Shown one piece after another: positions 24,121 through 33,920 of a stretch of DNA of 64,000 bases. The notes beneath the pieces were generated by a model. That model saw only the letters and a list, made by a program, of their open reading frames with translations, did not search any database and had not been told where the DNA came from. Source of the stretch: Isoetes taiwanensis (lineage: Eukaryota > Streptophyta > Lycopodiopsida > Isoetales > Isoetaceae); NCBI GenBank assembly GCA_021234155.1, contig JAJEKV010000231.1:496001-560000 (forward strand). Direction: 5' to 3'. A program made the translations under genes and the position numbers. The first letter of the stretch is position 1. Every line of letters begins with the position of its first letter.

Positions 24121-24559
24121 TTCCTGTTCAGGGGGTGAGCCCTACTTGGCGTTGGAGGGTGTTGCCAAGCGTGCACGTACGATAACCGCCTATAGGGAGC
24201 ATTCATGAATATATAAGCAGATTTATACTAATGTATAATCCCTTTTAAAATAATTGAGATCAAAAGAATATACAAAAGAGAGAACAATGTTTTTATTTCA
24301 TTGAAGTCGAAAGTACAAAACAAGTATATTGGTACATGGGCTAAGGCGAAAGTAGGTATGATATGATGGAAACTCTTAAAAATTCTATCGACTGCAATAA
24401 TAAAGAAACAAAGAAAACATAATGTAGAAGAGACCAAGCCTAGGGGTTGGCGAATAAGTCTGAGGATCGCGATAGCGGTACTCTCCCGCATGCCGCGGAC
24501 GAAGTTTATAGCGTGCCTGTGCTTGGACAATGATTGTTTGGTACTCCCATGTTGGGCTG

Positions 24560-26520
24560 ATAATCGGAAGGTTAAAGAGCCTTCAGATCGCGATAAAAGA
24601 GTTGCCAAAGATGGTCATTGGCGCCCCTCGAAGGCTTCGTGGTCCGGTCATATTCCAAGAGTCCTGTGCGACGACATGTGGTCATCTTCAGATCCTCGAA
24701 AGCTCGATCCCTGAGGATGTTAACTATCTCCAGCCCTTTGTCAGGGTCGTAGAGTTCCCCTGGTGGCGGTGGTTCGGTTTCATAGCCTTCCTCCCACTCT
24801 GGATATTCACCATATCTCTGGCCATAGTCCCGGGTCTGCGGCGGGGGGATCGTCTCTCCTAACCATGTCGGTGATTCTTTCCTCATACTCCCAAATGGTT
24901 TCCTCTGCAACATAGTTGGAGTGAATAGAGAACATTTTGTAATTCCACTATACTCTAAACTTTAATGCTTTGGAAGAGGATGTCATAAAAAAACAATTTA
25001 GTTATACTCATCAAGAAAACTTTGTATTTAATAAGTAGACAAGGTACACATTTTTCAATATGGTTTAAACAATTGCCAATCCAAAATCTCATAAATACAT
25101 GTGTATATATATAACACCCTTAGTTCAGGAACTAGGCCCTGCCTCTTTATCCTTAGCCCTAGAAGGTGGTGGAGGCGGTCGGTGTCGCAGCAGAGCTACC
25201 CCAGGGTCCACGGTGGCCGCCGCAACAGATGCAACCTCTGGTGGATAAGCAACGGCCAATGGGGCTGCCGTGAGGAGCTTCATGCCCATCCAAGGCGCAA
25301 TATCCTGGCCCAAGGCCGTAAGGGCAAGATCCCGTCGTACGAGTACATACGTAAACGTACGATAGGGAAGCTTCTTGTGGCCGGCGAGTGTAGAAAGTGC
25401 ACGGAGGGCCCACCATGAAGCTTCAGCCTGCCTGGTCCTAAGTCCCGGCTATGAAGAGAACCCTGCCCGTATTTGAAGGCCGACAAAAAGAAACGGGTGA
25501 GGTGGTTACCGAGCGCCTTCCCTTGCGGAGTTTCAGATGCGGCCACTTCCTTATCCAAGTCCATGGGGACTTCTTCCTCCTTGAGCTCCTGTTGCTCCTC
25601 CTTCTTGGCGCGCGCAGGTTATGATATAAATCTTCACCCTCATCATCTGAAGCCGGGGAGGGAACCTCAACCATATTGATGTTTGGGACGGAGGTCCCAT
25701 AGCCGTGAAGGCATCCGGTGCAAAGTTGCGGCCGGGTTCTCGTGATCACAAAGTCACGAAGACGTAATAGAGTCTCTGCCGGCTCTAGGGTCTCCTGACG
25801 GAACTGCAGCAGCTGGTGCACCTCCGGAGGAAGCTCGGTAGAAGTGAAGTCGATGAAATCATCCATACAATACTCCGCAAGCTCATAAAGTACATGGTCT
25901 TTGCGCTTGCGTCTAAATCCGGCCACTACGTGATACGTCCAGATAATATCATCCAAGAGAAGGTATTCCGCTCGGTGATAAATAATCGGAAGGCCGTCTA
26001 ACCCCCCGACAAGCCTATAGATTGGTCACGGGCGGTGGTAGCTCCTCCGCTAGTTTCTTTCCAACGGGCAAAGTCGCCCATTCCTATATGCTCGTCATCC
26101 CCCTCCTCGGAGGATTCTGGCAGCTTGCCCTTCTCTGCCGGCAAGGTTTCATCCTCAACGTATTGGTCCATGAGGATGGCTAGAGCGAAAGTAGCTTCCA
26201 GATATCACGCTGCCTCGATCTTTGGATCACAGGTAGGTGTTTACCCCATCTGAGTTTCCCCTTCAAGACGTCATAGGCATGTGTGTCCCCGCCTAGTATC
26301 TCGCCGAACTATCTCCCCGCTCCAAATACAAGTGGGGAGGATCCCCTAGAGGAATACACGAGGAGGAAGCATTTCCTCCATGTAAAAATCAAGGAATCCG
26401 GCATAGTCCGGATGTCTTGCATTTGCATGTTGGCAAGGAGGTCTATCGTTGGCTTAGCAAAGGCAAGAAGCAGTCGAAGGGAAACTGTGGATCCCATTTC
26501 TCTCCATCAAGGTACAAAGT
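24560..26520 (-). pseudogene. Extra chromovirus ORF 2, unrecognised
   Basis: Coding-like sequence on the element's strand between the H3 ORF and gag. The best stretch (25956-25438) contains HVLYELAEYCMDDFIDFTST and ELPPEVHQLLQFRQETLEP, probably helical, then an acidic SPASDDEGEDLYHN segment. An acidic stretch with ESSEEGDDEHIGMGDF lies upstream near 26100, and 24913-24572 contains PPPQTRDYGQRYGEYPEWEE. Frame changes break it into at least three parts. I do not recognise a family. It is not part of normal gag or pol. Position and strand suggest it is expressed from the element's own promoter. Confidence 0.5.
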
Positions 26521-26645
26521 GCAGCAAGGTCGGGGCAGCCTATGGCGCTTAGGAGGGAGAAGAGAGAAAAGAAGCGTTTAAAATAACCCTGGGTCCCTTT
26601 TAAACCCTCTTAATAAAGTGATGTCAACATTTTATTTTAAATTTA

Positions 26646-26676
26646 ACATGAAAAAAAAAAAAAAAAAAAAAAAAAC
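26646..26676. repeat. Poly(A) run on the + strand
   Basis: About 26 A in a row on the + strand, so a T run on the element's coding strand, within the spacer between the H3 ORF and the next ORF. It has the wrong sense to be the poly(A) tail of a processed histone mRNA. Confidence 0.9.
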
Positions 26677-26689
26677 TCTTAAACTTTTA

Positions 26690-27987
26690 ATTCAAAATAA
26701 AAGCTTCTTTATTAATTATTACAAACAAAATATGTACAAATGCGGATCCCCGCAAGTAGGCTAAAGGTTGCTCCCCGTATCCTACGGCGAGGGCTAAATC
26801 CTTAGGCATTATGGTGACCCTCTTTGCGTGGATAGCGCAAAGGTTGGCATCACCAAAAAGTGCTACCAAGTAGGCTTCAAAGCAGCCTCTTGAGCGCCAA
26901 AATTGCAAAAGGTCCGGAAACGAGATCGGTCTTAAATTTCGCGGCGATCTCCCGTACCGGCCTCTCGAAAAGGTAGCTTCTCGATCGGAAGGTCCGTGGA
27001 CTTCTGAAATTCTGCGGATCTCCCGCGAATGCCGCGATGCACCGGTCGGAACCGATGAGGCTTCCGGTTTGTGGCCTAGGCCCCGACGATGTTGGCACCG
27101 TCTTAGCCCCAAACAACCGCCGGGAGTTATCCACTCTGGCGCCCTAGATTTGAGCCGGTCTTCTTCCCAAAAGCCCCGGCGGTCTTTAACTTATCTTTGT
27201 ATTGACTGCCGGGCTTTATGAGCAACTCCTTCGCCCGGAGCTTAGCGGTCGAATGTGTGGGTTTTGGGTTGAGCCACTCCCGGATGCACCTCCTCCCTGT
27301 TGGTCCCGTGATCTTGTCGGTCCCGCTCCTCTTGCTCCAACTTCTCGGGCTTCTTCCCCGGCTTTCCTTAGGTCTTCTTGGATTTGAGCAAAAGTTGGGC
27401 CGCGACACCGGCGATTAAGTTCAGCGTGGTACCTTTGTGGTCGAAGACCCATATCTATCCGAATAGTTGTCGATAGTCTATGCCGATGTCGGGGATTTCT
27501 CCCCGCATAAAAACCGTTGGAACCCTCATGCCATTGGTATGGGGGAACCTCAATGGCTCTGCCATCGATGACGGCAAAGCCGTCTCCGAGGTACCGGTAC
27601 TCCCTACCCCGCTGTGTCAGACCGCTCAATCTCCCGGTGGTCGTCTTCCCTGGCAAAACCCCTAATCCGGTCGGCCTCCGTCCTGACATCTTCCTCCTCC
27701 GTATGGCCTTCTTGTTCGGGAGGATAAAACTTGATGAGCATCATCACCATATCAGGTTGCTCAACAAGGGTATAGGGGAGCTGGCGTAGGTTCAGCCGGA
27801 TGAGGAATGGCTCTGAGAAGTGATAGACAGGATATGGAATCCTATCATTGTTCTCAAACCTATTGACCAGCTCATCCAACAAGATGTCGATGAGGTGGGG
27901 TCAAGAGGCCATGTGCTTAGCAATCATGGCGTAGATCTCCACGATGCTCATGGTGGACGGGTCCGGAGCGCTCTTGGTAATAGCCAT
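26690..27987 (-). pseudogene. Extra chromovirus ORF 1 with C-terminal histone H3 fold
   Basis: A coding-like stretch starts at ATG 27987 (MAITKSAPDPSTMSIVEIY), meets one in-frame TGA near 27909, and continues with LLDELVNRFENNDRIPYPVY and LRQLPYTLVEQPDMVMMLIK. After a frame change it shows LGDGFAVIDGRAIEVPPYQW, then a helical QIQEDLRKAGEEAREVG and a Gly/Ser-rich linker. The last third is histone H3: [39 protein letters not shown] and [16 protein letters not shown] occur in the H3 order. The pieces lie in different frames, with about four single-base shifts inside the H3 part. The first two thirds match no family I know. The host H3 tail (ARTKQ...) is not visible. Confidence 0.75.
26776..27063 (-). 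other. Histone H3-like domain inside the chromovirus
   Basis: The order of blocks follows H3 from the end of the tail (KPHRFRP, about residue 37) through alpha-N (REIRR then [14 protein letters not shown]), alpha-1 ([12 protein letters not shown]), alpha-2 (LALQ-like, then [13 protein letters not shown]) and loop 2/alpha-3 ([14 protein letters not shown]). Differences from canonical H3 include VSGPF where RFQS-type residues stand before alpha-2, ALFGD for GLFED, and a replaced C-terminus ([15 protein letters not shown] for IQLARRIRGERA). Unlike many CenH3 proteins, loop 1 does not look extended. Frame breaks are small and could be sequence errors. Confidence 0.85.
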
Positions 27988-28723
27988 AGGGAAATAGTGA
28001 GGCGCTGGCGGCGAAGAGGATGGCAGAGCGGGCGCTAGGAGGCACAAAGCACAAGGGCGCAGTATCAAGGTCCGGTCCGGTGGCGATGGCGATGGCGGAG
28101 AGCGGCTCAGGCGGTTGGAGGCGCGGAAGCAAAAGCAAATGACAGGAAATGGTTTGCTAAACGGCCAATTAACTTTTAAAATTTCAAAAAAAAAATTCTT
28201 ATTAACTTAAAAATTTTATTATTAAAAAATATACGGCGGAAATACGCGCCCATATACCGCAGCCCGATGGCATTATACGAAGTTTCTCTTTCACTGGTGT
28301 CGTCGAAATGCAAGCGGCGCCCGAGTTGACCTGGCGGGCCCGCGTTGACTCGAGTCTGACGGGTCGGGCGCCTACAGCATTTCGGGCGCTTCTAACTTGA
28401 CTGCAAAGCGACAAAAAGCAAGCGGCCAATTCGCTTTTTGGGCCTGCCCTTGACTATTTTTCGCACGGAGTTGATTTGTTTTAGGGTAATTCGAAGTCGC
28501 CCAATCCAATGGAGCCATCATCTTTGTCATTTGAGTTACCCATCGGCACCTGCTAAGCCTCCAATCTTGGCCCTCCACTTCAAAGCTACAATTCCTTAAC
28601 TTAACCTAACACCAACCAAACAACAAAGAGAACTAACGACACATTGACTTAGCCTCCTCCTAACTACCGATCTTTGCGAAGTTAGTGTTTGGCTGTGCTA
28701 TGATTTCGAACAACCCAAATCAC
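27988..28723 (-). other. Chromovirus 5' leader
   Basis: This lies between the PBS and the first extra ORF. Short open frames exist but none is convincing. GC-rich in the part from 28020 to 28130. Confidence 0.45.
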
Positions 28724-28735
28724 GGCTCGATACCA
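28724..28735 (-). promoter_or_regulatory. Primer binding site, initiator-tRNA-Met type
   Basis: On the minus strand TGGTATCGAGCC lies one or two bases after the 5' LTR. It matches the usual plant iMet PBS (TGGTATCAGAGCC) with one missing base. The missing A may be a sequence error or decay. Confidence 0.7.
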
Positions 28736-28736
28736 C

Positions 28737-30325
28737 CGTGACGCCCTCAGAGTATATACGTCCCTCTGACGATACATCACGGGGACTTTCCCTCCCATGG
28801 CGATCATCTCACCATGAGCGGGGCCCCTCCGTCTGGTTCGGGCCATCGATGAAATGAGGCCCAAGAAGGACACGAAGGGGTCATTCGCCCACGCCTTCAA
28901 TGGGACTCCTACGCCGCGGAAGCATGAATACAAGGGTTAGCACAAAGACGAATATACATAAATAGCCACCCGAAGGGTGGCGCATCCATCCAATATACCA
29001 GCGGCATAGAATATGCATCTAATCCTAAGAAAACACCCAAACCCCTGGGTTCTACCCCCTCGGACTCCCGTGGGATTGATGGCACTTGGGCCTCAAGAGA
29101 TCAGCGGACCGAAGTCCGGGCATGGCGTTGGTGGCATAGATCATTGGCTAGGGTTGTCCACTCCATCCGCCCCTCCCGTGCACACTTTGCGGATGGGTCA
29201 ATTCATGCTATGGCTTCGCTATAGTAGCCAGGGGAGACGCACTCGGGGCATCACCCTCCGAGCCTACTCTGGGTTCATGGCGCCTGGTCCGATGAAGGGC
29301 GGGGAAGCGTCCCCTTCGGAATCCACGGTGGTTGCATGGGTGAGCTAGAGGATACGTGCGCATCACGACCCCCGCATCCCGTACCGACTTACTCACCCTA
29401 AATCTACTCAAAGTGCAAGGTGCTCCATACGGATCACACCTTCCCACCTGGGAGTGTCAGACCCATACCCGGCCCTCACGTGACCGGCCATCAGGCCTAG
29501 CCCTGTAGGAGTCTCGGGAGCCTTGTATGCTCATGCAAGACCCCACCCCTCATGTCACCACCTGTGTTCCTTTGTCCGGTGCTTAGCCGGACCATAGCAT
29601 CTAGGACCGGTGGGTTCTTGTGCACAAAGCCGCATCTTATGGGACTTTACAGGCGCTATCTAGGAGCATACCATCAGACACGGTTCGAGGCCTCTACCCC
29701 ACCGTAATCCCCCGTTTCGCAGAGGATCAAACAAAGAACTAACAATCCATCCTTTTCGGAGTAAGAACCTAATTGAATATAAAGAGAACTTGTTTGTACC
29801 ATCAAGGGTTAGTTTCTATGATTGAATTACAAAGAAACAGAAAAAGACGGACACAACCAAGTGTTATCTAGAATTCACATAGCCACCTACCGAATTCGGC
29901 TGGACTCATTCCCATGGGGCGCCTCCATCTCTCGACGGTTGAAGATTTGTGGCTTCACAGGAGGGGCGGGTATGGCGGTTCTCTGCCCAGTGGTTGATGG
30001 CGCTCACTCCCGGCCTTCCTTGGTCGATCTTTGAGTCAATCCGGGATAGGGGTCAAGTTGGCATCCAAACTTGGCAATCCCCATGCTGTCCAATCGATTG
30101 GGGCAGGTGGCGCCTTCCCAATTGGTAATTATCCTAATTTCCTAGGTTATAGGTTATTATTAATAATGTGTTAAATTAGCATAGCTAATTTAATCCTTTG
30201 TAAGGTAACCCCCTAGGTTGCAATTAAGTTCCCATACCCCCATGGTAGCGTACCTTTAGGGAGTGACGTGCTTGTATTTGTACGTGTCCCGTATAGTAGA
30301 CCGTATAAATACGTGGAACGTCACA
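28737..30325 (-). repeat. Chromovirus 5' LTR
   Basis: Direct copy of 17200-18800. Its internal end reads CACG rather than CACA, a point change in the terminal base. Differences to the other LTR cluster in the GC-rich middle; the promoter-side ~200 bp appear unchanged. Confidence 0.93.
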
Positions 30326-30330
30326 ACTTC

Positions 30331-30353
30331 CCCTTACACAATGAGTCGTATCA
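30331..30353 (+). repeat. Last 23 bp of the outer element's 5' LTR
   Basis: CCCTTACACAATGAGTCGTA then TCA: the end of the LTR cut off by the chromovirus insertion. Its CGTATCA end is the inverse of the TGATACG start at 16331. Confidence 0.8.
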
Positions 30354-30355
30354 AG

Positions 30356-30369
30356 TGGTATCAGAGCGG
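30356..30369 (+). promoter_or_regulatory. Primer binding site of the outer element
   Basis: TGGTATCAGAGCGG starts two bases after the LTR end and matches the initiator methionine tRNA 3' end for 12 bases. Confidence 0.85.
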
Positions 30370-31422
30370 AAGTTACGATTCTTATGGAATCTATGGGCTA
30401 TGGAAACATCATCGGGATTTGAATTCCTACTTTTCATTTGAATCAAGAAGAAGGAACTAGTGGTGGTATTATACTCTAAGGCTGCGACACACCAAGAATC
30501 TTGCAAGTTTGTGCTGCAAGTACAGTTGGGTTGAACTTCGTCAAAAAGTGTGTTGGGGGCCAAGTATATAAGTGAAGGCGAATCCTTGGCGAATCCTTGG
30601 AGCGTGGTGTCCAAGTAAGGAGGATTTGATGACTACTGCTGCAAGTGAAGCTGGGGCACCAGTAACAGATAAAATTCGGTGCTTTCGTGGAGAATGCTCG
30701 AAGCGTATAGGGACCGACTTGTTGAGAACGAGTTCGAATTATTGGGGGAAATTCCTATGATCTTTTGGGGGATTATGGAATAAATAAAAGCATCTTGCTT
30801 GAAATTGCAGAGTCAGATCGTGGTGATCTGAGAGGCCGGTTGGCCGTGGTATAAATATTTGACTTTGGAAGTCATACTAACACTTGACCTTAATTGCAGG
30901 TTTGCTTAGTGATAAGCGCTGGGAAGGAACTTTACGGACAAGTTGTCAAGGATATGGATGCTAAAATTTGGATGCGGAATCTCAAATTATTTCCTATGGG
31001 ACAGACTTATGGGTAAGGTTTGTAAGTTGATTTTCTTTATGCGGAATAGAGAATAAGAATTTTATTTCTTGTGTGTACCCATGGTGGATTGGTATCGTGG
31101 AGATAGATACAATCAAGTAGTACCGCGGAGGTACGAAAGATAATAAAGCACCATGGAGGTACAAGGATATATCGTACTGCGGAAGTGCGCGGATATCCAT
31201 AACTGCTTCTAGAGTTTTGCAGGGATTAAAAGAATGGAAACGCGGAGGTTCCAATAGGTTCCAATGGGTATAAGGTACTGTGGAAGTACAATACTTATAT
31301 AACCATTCTTGAGTTCGCAGGGTCTAGGAACTCCCAGGTGTACGTTGAATATGGGACAATCGCCTTGAGAGGGGATGGACCAAACTGGAACGTACTCGGA
31401 CGATCGCGGACGATCTCTTTTT
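30370..31422 (+). other. Non-coding internal region of the outer LTR element
   Basis: About 1 kb without recognisable gag or pol. Between 31060 and 31300 a GCGGAGGTAC-type word recurs at irregular spacing (TACCGCGGAGGTAC, CCATGGAGGTAC, ACTGCGGAAGTGC, ACGCGGAGGTTCC, ACTGTGGAAGTAC). It could be a packaging or structural RNA region or the remains of a repeat-rich coding exon. Confidence 0.6.
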
Positions 31423-31436
31423 GAGAAAGGATGGAC
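31423..31436 (+). promoter_or_regulatory. Polypurine tract of the outer element
   Basis: GAGAAAGGATGGAC ends directly at the TGATACGG start of the 3' LTR. Confidence 0.7.
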
Positions 31437-32279
31437 TGATACGGAGTCATAGTCCGTATCATAGCACGGGGGAGTGGTCCACGGCGCCAGGGTTATGGGG
31501 CATGGCAAAATATGGCAAAGTTGTGGAACTATGGCAAGGTTGTGATATCTAGGATGGGGTCGAGAACCATTGGTTGGAGAGATATCAAGGGGAATCAATG
31601 ATCAAGCAAAAGGGGCGGACTATTTTGTACAAAAAGGCCATAGATAATATCCATATGATAAGTCATATAATCTAATTAAAGGCAATGAGATATTTTGAGA
31701 AAAAGGCAACTGCATGCTAAAAAAGGCTAAAGTCGCAGAGAGATCTATAAATAGAACCGAAAGCTCAGTTGGGCATATCTCGGCAACCAGAGGTCGGATT
31801 GCAGCGACCTTTACCTCCTTAGAACCGACTCGGAGTCTAGTTTCCGAATTGGGGTGGCAGATATCCTAGTTCATTCGTATGAGGGAGTAATGGCTGAAAA
31901 GGTGACAAGAGAGTCACAAATTACTGCCATAGCGACTTCACAGATCTGCAATTGCTTTTATGATGTGTGGCTACGTGGAGTAGCTAGACTAGCCTGGAGG
32001 GCCAATAAGCCAGATATTGTCTTTGCCTAATGGTCTATGCGGAGTAGCCAGATACTATTTGTTGAGCCAGTTGCATTGTCATAACCTTGTGGACCCGGTT
32101 GGGTGGTTAACCGTGCTCCTCAATGTATTTGTCTGTGATATATGATAATCGGATCTTGTTCTTCAAAGAAGATGCTATTGTTCAGCTGTTTAGTTCCCCT
32201 TACACAATGAGTCCTATCAGTACAATTGTATAGGACAGTTCAATACTGTCCCGGAGGACACAACTGAGTCCGTGCATCC
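31437..32279 (+). repeat. 3' LTR of the outer element, truncated at its end
   Basis: Starts TGATACGGAGTC and follows the 5' LTR to GTGCATCC at 32279. The last ~70 bp, including the terminal CGTATCA, are missing; minus-strand LINE sequence follows directly. Confidence 0.85.
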
Positions 32280-33319
32280 ATAAGGTATGACCCCAACAAG
32301 CCCACTGACGCCGTATTCAATAACTCATGCAACCGCTGGCCAGGCACTAGTAATCGAATATACCACGCTCGGATATAGGCAAACGCTGGCTAGATCTGAA
32401 GGGCATGACATTCATCTTCAATGGCGCCCTGGTGGCAACACTGGCAAAGCCTTTCCTCCCGTGCTTCCCGAGCCCAATGTCCTGTCTCAATGCGGAGACG
32501 ATGTGCACCCGTGCAAATGGAAGCTATAAGTCTACGCTTTTTCATGGGCAGATGGGTGTACAAGTATTGGTGTGGGCCTCTCGTGAGCCTAGGATTGATT
32601 TGCTGCTGATAGTGTGAGTTTAACGTGCGTCAGAGCATCTACATCCCAGAGCTTGCGAAGGAAAGTACCATCTAGGTACAGTTTAAGTGCATTGTGATCC
32701 TTCTTTGTCCGTACCTGTACGTATCTGTTTGCTTGTACACCCCAACGTGAGAACCACTGAGCTTGCTTGTCCTTCCAGCAGGCTTTGAGGCGTTGGGGAC
32801 CCATCGCTATGGCCAAAGCAAGGTTGGGCAAACGTGTATCACCCATAGCGACCACCTTCTGGAAGTAAACAATATGGCACTCCAATGCAGCCCGTTGAAG
32901 GGGTAAAAAAACATGTCTTCTGGAGTAGGATCTGGTATAGAACTGTGGACTTTACCCCAAGGGCTCGTGCCAAGAAGGCTTTTTGCACCTGCTCGAGGTC
33001 ATTCTAGGCGTTGAGGGATATCACCGGACCCCACACTTCTGCCCCATACAAGAGGACCGGCTCGACCAAGGCCCTAAAAAAGTGTGACCGGTGGCCCCAG
33101 GCATACAACTTTGTCTTGTGGTTGTTGTTCTGCATGGCATATAGTGCTTTCCAACCCGACGTGACGCGCAACTTGATGGTAGCATCCCAGTGGATGGTAG
33201 CAGAGAACTCGATCCCCAAGTACTTGTAGGCCGGAGCCACCACTACATCTTGTCCCTGGTAAGTGAATGAGGGAAGCCTTGGCTGACGGGATGATGAGAC
33301 TAGCAGCACCCTAATGACT
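32280..33319 (-). pseudogene. LINE family B, C-terminal half of ORF2
   Basis: The thumb and C-terminal part of a non-LTR reverse transcriptase. 33319-33004 carries VVVAPAYKYLGIEFSATIHW and FRALVEPVLLYGAEVWGP. 32885-32589 continues with ARL/ANRYVQVRTKKDH. Near 32520-32400 comes RIETGHWAREAREERLCQCC and then IEDECHAL, a zinc-type C-x2-C...H end shared with the fragment at 51065-51610. It is continuous with 38539-39510 once the 33328-38530 insertion is removed. The 3' UTR is missing at the LTR junction. It belongs to a different clade than the L1s in this window. Confidence 0.8.
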
Positions 33320-33639
33320 TGTGTTTGCACTAATAAAAAGCATCTTTCAAAGATTCCCTAAAATACCCTTAACTTCCGCCACTTTGGGGGGGTCAATTAC
33401 AAAAATGACCCTAAATTTATGAATTTGTGTGCCATTTTAGGGCCCAAATTTATGGAAAAATTGTTGTCTTGTTAATTTTACATCCCTTATTTAGGTACAA
33501 AATAGAAATCTAATTTTGATGGTTTTAGTGCACACAAAGAAAGCGGGAAAATGAAAGAACCATCAGAATCTTGACAAATAATGAAGACTGAAACGTGCAA
33601 ATGAAGCCGTATGCAGTTCCTATTGCTCAAGGAGAACCA

Positions 33640-33705
33640 GAACATGCTATACGCGCATAGGCAAGCGATAAAATTATAAAACACTACATATGTGCGCATA
33701 GCAAG
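33640..33705. repeat. Left subterminal palindromes
   Basis: CTATACGCGCATAG (33648) and TATGTGCGCATAGC (33690) resemble the words near the right end of the same insertion. Confidence 0.6.
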
Positions 33706-33897
33706 GATCTTAAGTTTGAAAGACAGACACTATCCAAACTAGTCATGTACAGCAGGAAGAGCAGGATTTGGAATGTCATTGTACTCATCAACTCCTTCAC
33801 TCTCCTCATTGTCACTTGAAGTGGTCGAGGAGCTAACCGTCCAGAATTCAACATGCATACCCATGGTTAAGGAAGACGATGTCACCATGCACATCAA

Positions 33898-33920
33898 AAA
33901 TAGAATAGAATAGAATAGAA
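33898..33920 (-). repeat. (ATTCT)n tail remnant
   Basis: Four AATAG units on the + strand, the same tail as the SINEs in this window, but without a clear 3' block beside it. Confidence 0.5.

Larger units (their letters stand above)
17200..30325 (-). mobile_element. Ty3/gypsy chromovirus with extra ORFs, 13.1 kb
   Basis: A minus-strand LTR retrotransposon with two ~1.6-kb LTRs, a 5-bp target duplication ACTTC (17195-17199 and 30326-30330), a PBS next to the 5' LTR and a PPT next to the 3' LTR. In order of expression it carries an unknown ORF ending in a histone H3 fold, a second unknown ORF, gag, protease, RT, RNase H, integrase and a chromodomain. Pol order RT-RNaseH-integrase and the C-terminal chromodomain place it in the chromoviruses. 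Coding parts are broken by many frameshifts. It sits inside the 5' LTR of a smaller element, so it is the younger insertion. An extra ORF before gag is known from Ogre-type elements, but not with this content as far as I know. Confidence 0.95.
16331..32279 (+). mobile_element. Small non-autonomous LTR element (outer host of the nest)
   Basis: Two direct LTR copies (16331-17199 plus 30331-30353, and 31437-32279) flank about 1.08 kb of internal DNA that has a primer binding site and a polypurine tract but no recognisable gag or pol. LTR ends are TGATACG and CGTATCA. The chromovirus at 17200-30325 is inserted 23 bp before the end of the 5' LTR. The 3' LTR stops about 70 bp short of the expected end, where LINE sequence begins, so the right target duplication is lost. 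Without the chromovirus the element would be about 2.8 kb, in the LARD/TRIM range, and would depend on another element for movement. Confidence 0.85.

Noticed and set aside
26646-26676. Poly(A) tail of a retroposed histone H3 mRNA
   Set aside because: The A run is on the opposite strand to the H3 reading frame.
31437-32279. Outer element ending exactly at GTGCATCC as its true LTR end
   Set aside because: The 5' LTR goes on to a CGTATCA end directly before a good PBS, so the 3' copy is better seen as truncated.
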